In this document: positions 56,479 to 64,000 of the stretch, one piece after another
How the letters are laid out: every line of letters starts with the position of its first letter
How positions within the stretch are numbered: the first letter of the stretch is position 1
Assembly (NCBI RefSeq): GCF_018139145.2
Contig: NC_059481.1
Span: forward strand, 2,840,368-2,904,367
Direction: 5' to 3'
Source: Gymnogyps californianus
Lineage: Eukaryota; Chordata; Aves; Accipitriformes; Cathartidae
Length of the DNA: 64,000 nucleotides
Notes under the pieces: model-generated
What the model was told of the DNA's origin: nothing
Seen by the model: only the letters and a program-made list of their open reading frames with translations
Databases searched by the model: none
Program-made: the position numbers and the translations under genes

Positions 56479-59400
56479 GCTGCGCGGCGCGGCCCCGCTG
56501 TCCCCGGCGGGCCGTGCCGTGCCGAGCCGTGCCGTGCCGGGCCGTGCCGGGCTAGGCGGCGGGCGCCCCGCCGGAGCCCATCCCCGGGGACCGACGGCGC
56601 TGCGGGCACCGGCCCCTCCCGGCCGCCGCAGGCTCGGCGAGGGCGGCTCCGCCCCGGGGTCGCCGCCGAAAGTGCCGAAAAATTTAAAATAAATTTAAAA
56701 AAAAATTAAATTAAAAATAATAAATATATATCTCTCTCTATATATCTCGCAGCCCCCCGGGAAGTTGCGCTCGCCCCGGGGAAGCGCCGCTCGGCTGGGC
56801 TGGGCTGGGCCGGGCTGAGCTCCCCGCCCCGCTCCGCTCCGCTCTGCCCCGGCGGGGGCGGCGGCAGGAAGCGCCCGCAGCCCCCTCCCCTCCCTCCCCT
56901 CCCCTCGGCTCGGCCGGCCCCGCCGGGCGGCGGGAGGGAGGCGGGCAGGCGGCCAGGGGAAGGCGGGGGACAGGAAGCCCTCCCCGGCGGGGGGGCGGGG
57001 GGCGCGCCGCCGCCTCTCGGGCCGGCAGCAGCGAGGGCAGCGGCCCCGGCAGCTGCCGGGATGGAGCCGGCGGAGCCCTGCCTCTCCCCTCCCCTCCCCG
57101 CCCCGCCCCGGGCTGGCTCGGCTCTGCCGGCACGGCGTCGCGTCCCCCGGCATCCCCCAGCTTCGGTTACAGCCTCGGCGGGCGATAGCACCGCTGCCGC
57201 CGCTAAGATGGTGGCAGGCAGCCCTGCCGGACCTCCGCCGGCGCTGCCCGCAAAGGAGAGAAGGGCAAGCCAGGAGGCGAGGAAGGGGCAGCGCTGGAAA
57301 AGCCCCCCCGGGGCTCTGCCTTCCAGCCTGCGACACCTTCGCACCCAGGCTTACGAGGGACCTTCGAGGAAACGCAAAGGCCGTGCTGTGTGTTTGTGCG
57401 AGCCCACCGCCAAGCAGAGCTCCCCGGGGCCCAAAATCAGTCTTTTTTTTTTTTTTTATTCTGGATGCGGGCTGTACCTCCACGCTGTGCGAGCAGCGAC
57501 CCCAGAACGGGAGCAGTCAGCCTGCCCCGAGGATCGGCTCCCTGGAGCGGCCCCGCTGCCGCGGCACGCAGCCTCGCCTCTCCCGCCGGCCCTTCCCGGC
57601 AGCTCGTGGCAGCGGCATCCTCCCTTGCCGGTACTTCAGCCTCTGCCTCGCAGCCTTCCCCCGCGGGCAGGAGAGGCAGGCCTGCGCCTTCCCGCTGCGC
57701 AAACAGGCATCCGGGATTTCCAGCCGTTTCTTTGCTCTCCCTCCTCTACAATCCCGAAATTGCATTCCCCGGCTGGGCGCAGGTGCCAGCGCCTGGATGG
57801 AGAGCCCCGATGCTCCTCCGGAGGGGCCGCCGGGAAGGAGCGGGGATGCCGGGGAGCAGGGCCCTGTGCCGCACAGCGGCGGCCCCGCCGAAAAGCCAGG
57901 CCCCGGGACAGGGGGACATTTTGTTCAGCTGAGGAGGACTGCGTTGGCAACGTGCCCGCAGCCAGAGCCTTTGCACCTAACTCGGAGAAAATGGAAGAAA
58001 GGGCAGAGGGAAGGGGCTGAGCCCCAAGCTGGATGCGGGCTGGAGGGCTGGCTGGCTGTCCGGCCTCCGGAGCCCCAGGCCACGCGTACAGGTTGAGCCA
58101 CCCGCTCAGCTCTCCTGCCCCAGACTAAATTTCAGCCCCCGGGGGGTGACCCCTCCTCGGTCACTGCCGAAGCTGCCGCCTGTTCCAGTTGGGAGCAGGG
58201 CAGGGAACAGCTGGGAGCGGGATCGCACCCAGCAAATAAAACAGTCACAGCAACGAACTGCGTTGGCCCCGGTGACTTCCGTTTAACACCCTCTCTCCAA
58301 ACACAGCCTTTCGTTTCCAACAGGAATTGTAACGCAAATATTTATTTCTCCAGCCCAGCTCACGCTTTTAAAAGGGAAACTATGCGGCATCATCTGGAGC
58401 CGGCGGAAAGCTACAGTTGCTTCCCTCTTGCTCTCCTCCATCGATCGGAGCAAGCAGCTGAAGGCAGCCCCTCTTCGGCTGTATTTTCTCTCCTGCCCAC
58501 TCCCTTCCCTTAGCTGGAGGACCTTGAAAGGTTGCTGGAGGGCAGCAGGGAGGCGGTAACCTGAGCTGCAGCTTTCTCTGCCCTAAGGGATGCACAAATC
58601 TTACATCCAGATGCCCACCTCCGGGTTTAATTGCCTGACAGAAGGAAAACTACGCTGATAGGAGGCTGGATGCCGTCTCCCGGCGGCCGGGGCTCTCCCT
58701 GCAGCCCTCTGACAGCCGGTGAGGCCGAAGCGTAGGGGGAACCCGCAGCCGGAGCAGCCCAGAGTCTTCGAGGGACGGGGAGGACAAGGCAGCCCGGGTG
58801 TTTGTCCTCTTCCCCCAGGCCAGTTGCTTCACATGCTAAAAAAAATTAAAAAATAATAAAAATAATAAAATAAGCAGCCGTTTGAAAAAAGGTTGCCGCA
58901 CGCTTGGCCGCATCCGAACGCTGCGGAGCCGGGGTGCTGTTTCCTGCCCTCCCGGGGAGGGCGAGCCGAGGCCAGCCCCCTCCCGCAGCAAGCTCTGCCG
59001 CAGTTAGGACAGCTCCTGCTGCCCGCTGGTATAATCAATAGCGGCTGCACAGTCAGATGATCGCACGCAGCCCACGCGCTTGGCACAGAAACAAGCGTTT
59101 TTCTGGGAAAAACGGGGGGTGCGAGGGCAGGATACAAGTGCCCCCGCTATCTGCGGGCAGCCATCCCTGCTCTTGGTATCTCCTCCTGGATACGGGGCCT
59201 CCTCCGGGGGCATTTTCATAGACGGCCGGGAGGAGACTCCCCAGCGCCGTGTTTAGCCTGATATCTCCCCCCGCCGTGGCGAGAGCAGCCCCGCTCTGGC
59301 CTTTTAATCTCCCTCTGGAAAACAACCTGGGGACGGTGAGTGCAATCGTTTCATCCCCGCTAAAACCGGGGAAAGGCAGCAGCCGGTGCTCGCGGGGAGG

Positions 59401-59539
59401 GACTGAAGCACCTCGGTGCGCGGAGGAGAATCAAACATTTCCTCCGCTCCAGTTAGCGCCGTAACCGATTTTTCAATCCCTGTTTGGGAGGCAGAGCACG
59501 CATCCACCCTTAGGTAGCAGGAAGACGCTCAAGAACTTG
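56479..59539. other. PTPN9 5' region and intergenic sequence to SNUPN
   Basis: Promoter island to about 57.3 kb, then GC-rich unique sequence with a T15 run near 57440-57456 and an A/T-rich stretch at 58837-58874. No gene supported. Long open frames here reflect GC content. Confidence 0.65.
56511..56552. repeat. (GCCGT)n tandem repeat in the probable PTPN9 leader
   Basis: About eight GCCGT/GCCGG/GCCGA units starting 33 bases upstream of the PTPN9 ATG. They read ACGGC in the mRNA sense. Confidence 0.85.
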
Positions 59540-60282
59540 TCTTTCTGAGAAACCTTTTATTTGGCACAATCAATGCTAGCGTTTTTCAGAGCGAAACCAT
59601 TCCTTCCTCCCCCTACTGAGAAGAGCCTCGAGAACAGGCTTCTGCCACGCTCGCGCCGCACAAAGCTGTGCTCGGAGGCAGGGCCCGCTGCGATGCAAGG
59701 AAATTTAGTTTTTCCTCAGTAACACGCGGGCGTGGAAAGCCCAGCCTTCGGATTTACAGCAGCCTCCTGCAAACTTTTTGTTACTAGAAGCGGACTGACC
59801 ACAAAACTTTCATTGAGAAGGCCTCGGTAAACAGCTGGATCAAAGGCTGAAATGCCCCGGTTTCCGGGGCCGGGGAGGTGGGGCTGCCGTCGGGGCTGGC
59901 GTTACCAGCAGCAGCTGCACCTCGGAGGTCTGAGCACTGTTCCTATGCTGGAGCTTTGCCAGAGGCTTGAAGAGAAGCAGGGTCAGGAGCTGAACCGGGA
60001 ACCCTGCAATATGGGGACAGATCATTTCATTTCCCGACGCACGACTGCCTTAGCGAAGGACCAGACAATCCTGTTAAGGCCTCGCAGAAGCCCTGGCAAA
60101 AAAAATAAAAATAATAAAAAAAAAAAAATCCAGCGGCACTCAGAACAAGATATTCCACTTTCGTGCCCTTTAAACAAAACCATCCTATCATTACCTTTGC
60201 CCCCCTCTCAGGGAGCGTGAGTGACAGTGAGAAGCGGGGAACCTTTCGCTTTCTCCTTACCCAACCGGTCTGTCCCAGCAGC
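59540..60282 (-). other. SNUPN: SNUPN 3' UTR
   Basis: About 740 bases from the stop to the first minus-strand AATAAA. It contains a U-rich tract, the complement of an A-rich block at 60098-60128. Confidence 0.7.
59556..59561 (-). terminator. SNUPN: SNUPN polyadenylation signal AATAAA
   Basis: Minus strand reads TTGTGCCAAATAAAAGGTTT, a canonical signal context at the end of the SNUPN 3' UTR. Confidence 0.7.
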
Positions 60283-60612
60283 CTAATTCTCCATCTGGCT
60301 CACTGCTTCCTCCTGGCCCTCCAGAGAATTTGCTGGCTGAGGGGTAGACAAGTGTTCCAGCTCATAATGTCCGTTCCTCGCAGCCGCCGCGCTGCTCGGG
60401 TGACCCTTTTCTGCTGCCAGCTTTTTACTCTTCTTGCTCTCGATGATCTGCTGGAGCTGACGCCCAGCATAGTCTGGTTTGGCAGTGAGCACGGTAGCGG
60501 GCACAGCGAGCCCGAGGATTTCGGGTACCATGTAAGGCCGGAGCCAGCCCACCAGCGGGGTGCTGCCGGGGGTATAGTGGGTTTGCTTGTGATAGAAGAG
60601 AAGTCCGTCGAC
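60283..60612 (-). CDS. SNUPN: SNUPN (snurportin-1), last coding exon
   Basis: Snurportin-1 is the import adaptor that binds the trimethylguanosine cap of spliceosomal snRNAs and, through its N-terminal importin-beta-binding domain, carries snRNPs into the nucleus. Only the final exon is present: 109 residues from [17 protein letters not shown] to the C-terminal MEN and TAG (60285-60283). The segment [12 protein letters not shown] contains the Trp (codon 60546-60544) equivalent to human Trp276, which stacks on the cap. [12 protein letters not shown] and [12 protein letters not shown] are also conserved, and the sequence between and after them diverges. The acceptor is CTCTTTACAG at 60613. The rest of the gene lies beyond 64 kb. 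Confidence 0.96.
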   Translation of the reverse strand, partial: VDGLLFYHKQTHYTPGSTPLVGWLRPYMVPEILGLAVPATVLTAKPDYAGRQLQQIIESKKSKKLAAEKGHPSSAAAARNGHYELEHLSTPQPANSLEGQEEAVSQMEN

Positions 60613-63600
60613 CTGTAAAGAGGAGAGAGAGTGAATGAAAGGCCAGAGCTGGAGGCTTTCGCAGGTGGACGACAGAGCGCCAGACGACAGCACCGCTCTC
60701 CGTTGACAGGCCAAAACTACCAGCTGGATCGTTTTTCCTCAAGCAGTGCAATAAATAGCGGAAGGGAAAGAAGAAACCTGCAGAGCTCCTGCCCTGAAAG
60801 ATCAGTGCAAGCCCAGCGACTGCCGGATGGCTTTAAATCGTCAAAGGCAAACAATTTCAGCCTGGTGTCGGCACAGACCAGTATTTTTCCTCTGGTTGCT
60901 ATGATCCCATTCTGCAGAAAAGCCATCAGGTTTCTGAATAAGGCAGTGCACGGCGAGGCCACTTTACTGGATTAAGGTTATTTTAAATAATACATTTGGA
61001 GAGTAATTAGTCAGAGCGCATGACGCCAAGGAGCCCCGATTCGTAACGCTGCTACAGCTCTTTCAGCTGGCTTATGCAAAATAAATTCTTCATGTTTCCC
61101 AAGAGAGAACTTCTCCAGCAATCAGTTAAGGGCACTCAGGACTTTGAAGGTTTAGGCCCTAACTCTTGTGCTACTATTTCCACACTCTGCAATACTGCAG
61201 CTGGCTGACATTTTCCCCACTTCCCCACCATGCTCAGGGATTTTCACCCCCTTCTTCCTGCGCTTCCCAGGGGTGCGCTCGACAAGGTTAGATCCCGCTG
61301 CTGTCAGGCTGACGCTGGAGGTGGTGCTCCTCTTAGCTCAGCCTCGCAAGCTCTTAAAAGGCCATTTGGCTACGAGTAAGAGTGGCTGAGTGGGCAGAAG
61401 AGATGAGAAAAAGAGCCCACCTCAGGCTGAATTGCTCCCAGGCCCCCTCCCCGAGCCTACAGCCCCCAGAATATATACGGCAGAACGGCACATATATCGG
61501 CAGTGAGCTGAGGCATCGGTGAACCAAGCGGATCAAGGTGATTTCTGCTACCGTGCCGGACTGTGAGCCAAGCTGAGCAAAGAGCAGCATACGTCCATCT
61601 CTGCACCATTGATGCTAACCTCCAGCAGAGCGGGTGGAGCTTCCTGCACTACTCTGTCCATAATTTTCAGTCACTGTTAAGATCTTGCAAAACAATCCCA
61701 GAAAAAGGGGGATTCCTGTGCTAGGAAAACATAAAACCAGAACAGTAAACATCATGATGAGCTTGTGTAACCCTCTGGATATCTAAAGTACAAAGCTTTT
61801 CCCTCCCCCTGCCTCCTGGGAAGACTTGGGAAGAGCCAGATTCTGCGGCACCCCAGCACCACGCCTGCACGTCCAGCCCATTCCTGCGGGCGCACGGTAC
61901 TTGATGAGCAAAGGGGATTCTCTGGCACCCACAGGAATGTTTCGGTAAAGATCAGAGCCTGGGAAGGCTTCTGCCTTCCAGACCACTCCAAAGATCTTGC
62001 CCAGGCTGGAGAATTCAAAGGAGTTCAGCCTGGTGGAGTGTTAGGTCATGTTCTTCTTTCCCCTGATTTCTCTTAAGTTACTCCCATATTCCTTCCAGTT
62101 TATTAATTTGTTGGCCGGGTCCCTACCCTGAGTCACCGCACTGACACCAGGCACATCAGAATAAGGGCTGACACTGTCCCTAAACGACCGAACCTGATGG
62201 GAAACTGGCCTGGCAGGATTTCACGTTTCACAGCCACGCTTTTCAGATTTTAGGTGCTTAACTGTACTCCCATTCCTTCGCACCGGGGTTTCTCAGAGGC
62301 TTTGGCTCCCCCTGCCTTCGTGGAAACCTGAACGTTGTTTTACTCAATCTGTGAGTAGGACAGTAGCTCTTCAGATCCACTCCAAAAACCACTTCAAATT
62401 CAGTGCCAGTCAACTGATCCAAAGTCCACTGAATTAAGTGGAAAAGAATTCCGCTGAATATAGCGGATCAGGTCCTAACTCTAAGGTTACAGATTAACTC
62501 TGAAGACCCAGATCTGAAAGCGCTCACCACCTCTGTTGCCACCACACGCACGAGATCCTTGTAAGGATCACGAGATGCTGGGCCCAGGCATAAGACGACC
62601 TCTATTATACTGCACTATCTATAGAAAGGCTGTATTTTGCCTCCCGCAAAGTTGATTTCGTCATGGGCTGTTGGTAGAAGCTATTTACAGGGATTTCTTG
62701 GGCTCCCTCTTGTGGCACATCACCAAGAGACCCACGCTTCCCTTCATTCCTGGAAGCGGCACCACGGTTTCTGTGGGGTTACCGGCTGCTTTGAGCCGAA
62801 GTACACCACATTTCACTTGTTGGGGTCGCACCCCGATGTATTGACCGGAGAACCTGGGGGGGCAAATCACAGCTGGATTACAAGGGAGACTCTGATCAAC
62901 TCCGTCTCCCTCCCCCGGCGTTTCGCAACGGTCTCCTTCGCAGGCCGAAAGTTTTCTGCTCTGACCGCAGTGGGGCAAGACTCCTCAAGCCTTTTCTCGT
63001 GGGAGCAGATGCCTCAGTAAGGAATGAAACTTTCTTCAGTAAAGACGGGAATGACTGTTTCTACAGAGCATTTGTAATTGAGCAAGTCAGCTGCAGGAAA
63101 CCTGGGCTGCCTTCTCAACACTCCCTGATCTGTGTTCGGAGCGGGGTCTGGCAAGACCAGCAAGGGGCTGGGACTTTCCGACTCTCTCTAATGACTGTCC
63201 TGGCTTTGACAAGCAGAAGGCAAAGTCAGCCCTCGCAGCCCAATTAGCGTCCCTTGAATTTAAACCTGCACTTACGTTAATCGCTAACTTGGGCCGGGAG
63301 AGCACAAGAGACACAGTCAAATCAACGTGGCTCTTGGCTTAGCGGGACAAGCAACCTCTGTAGAGGCCGTTCCTGATCTAGGGCTGAGACTGGGCACTCC
63401 GCAGGAACTGCTGCAGCCACTGGAGGAGCTTCTGGCTCCCAGATGTTTGTCACTGACGCTGCGCCGGAATGCCATCACCTCCTCTGTCCTCTTCCGCTTC
63501 AGTGCCAAGTCAGCCAGGGCAGTCAAAAGCAGCCTGAGCTGTTTTCACGAGGGCCTCCGACTTGCTGCTCGACAACCACACAGAGCTGAACTGGGTGGCA

Positions 63601-64000
63601 CATCGATTTGCCTGTCCTGCCCTTCTCCCACAGCTCAGCAGAGAGGCCTGAACAGCACAACAGCACCTACTTCTAAAGCTGATGAAGCAAATGCAGGCGT
63701 CCTGTTCAGCCGCTCTTGCTGGGGGAACGGCCACCTCAGAGAGCCAAGAGCAGCAGAAGCCAAAGGCAGGAAGCTGCCGGCTCTGTACCAAAGCAAAAAG
63801 CAGAGCTCGCACTATCCCCTCCACAAGATCCAACTGGAACCCCTGAATTGTGAGTGATTGGAACCCATCTGAACCCCTCCCAGCCATCCCTGTTACAGCC
63901 ATCTGCCCCCAGCTCCAGTATGTCTCAGGCGCCCATCACTAACACCCGAACCCCTCAGAAACCCTCGGGAGCTTACCACCACCCTTCTCTTTCCTCCCCA
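60613..64000 (-). other. SNUPN: SNUPN last intron, partial
   Basis: 3.4 kb up to the right edge. I searched the minus strand for the preceding SNUPN exon (expected to end in ..DFPFE) and did not find it. An unexplained stretch open on both strands lies at 63317-63902. No repeats recognised. Confidence 0.7.

Larger units (their letters stand above)
55640..57260 (-). promoter_or_regulatory. PTPN9: CpG island and promoter of PTPN9
   Basis: CpG-dense DNA around the first coding exon and upstream of it, with GGGCGG-like boxes and G/C-rich tandem repeats. An AT-only island at 56678-56745 interrupts it about 200 bp upstream of the start codon and contains TATATA. An AAGATGGTGGC YY1-like motif lies at 57205-57215. 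The start site is not determined. Confidence 0.65.

Noticed and set aside
57205..57215. AAGATGGTGGC with its ATG as the start of a plus-strand gene
   Set aside because: It resembles a YY1 promoter motif. The following frame is low-complexity and has no supporting family match.
55470..58096. Open frames of 230-377 codons around the PTPN9 promoter
   Set aside because: Same GC effect: low-complexity composition, overlapping on both strands, no recognised domains. Only MAAELSAEEEQ is kept as the PTPN9 first exon.
59852..60220. 122-codon plus-strand frame
   Set aside because: Antisense to the SNUPN 3' UTR and ends in a lysine/asparagine run made by an A-rich tract.

Overview
The window reads as vertebrate nuclear DNA, most likely from a bird. 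It holds an amniote gene order in spliced form: the 5' end of MAN2C1, all of SIN3A, all of PTPN9 and the last exon of SNUPN. All four genes are on the minus strand and all boundaries checked are GT-AG. The human order MAN2C1-SIN3A-PTPN9-SNUPN (15q24) is the same, but the loci here are several times smaller: about 34 kb for SIN3A with its likely leader exon, and about 11 kb for the PTPN9 coding region. Small introns, very GC-rich promoters, and little recognisable interspersed repeat suit an avian microchromosome. I cannot name the species.

Layout from left to right. 1-854 is MAN2C1 intron. MAN2C1 coding exons 2 and 1 lie at 855-980 and 1483-1574, followed by a CpG-rich promoter to about 2.0 kb. 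1.6-4.0 kb is intergenic. SIN3A runs from a 3' UTR (about 4.03-4.79 kb) through 20 coding exons (4794-30534) to a probable non-coding leader exon ending at 38494. That exon lies inside a CpG island of about 37.7-40.0 kb. 40-43 kb is intergenic and includes a run of 32 G. PTPN9 has a long 3' UTR (to about 42.97 kb), 13 coding exons (45465-56478) and a CpG island promoter. 56.5-59.5 kb is promoter and intergenic sequence. The SNUPN 3' UTR and last coding exon occupy about 59.54-60.61 kb, and the rest to 64 kb is a SNUPN intron.

The joined SIN3A exons give 1274 residues with an unbroken frame, and PTPN9 gives 588 residues with an intact phosphatase active site. Both lengths are close to the human proteins (1273 and 593, from memory). 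The genes do not form a pathway: SIN3A is a nuclear corepressor scaffold, PTPN9 a vesicle-associated tyrosine phosphatase, MAN2C1 a cytosolic mannosidase and SNUPN an snRNP import adaptor.

I found no convincing new biological system. The most useful observations are a five-codon upstream ORF whose stop overlaps the SIN3A start codon, CACGTG E-boxes and a CCAAT cluster in the SIN3A promoter, an old hAT-like element with inverted ends and a decayed 8-bp target duplication in the last SIN3A intron, an exon-like AT-rich block beside the MAN2C1 promoter, and a G/C palindrome directly after a PTPN9 5' splice site.
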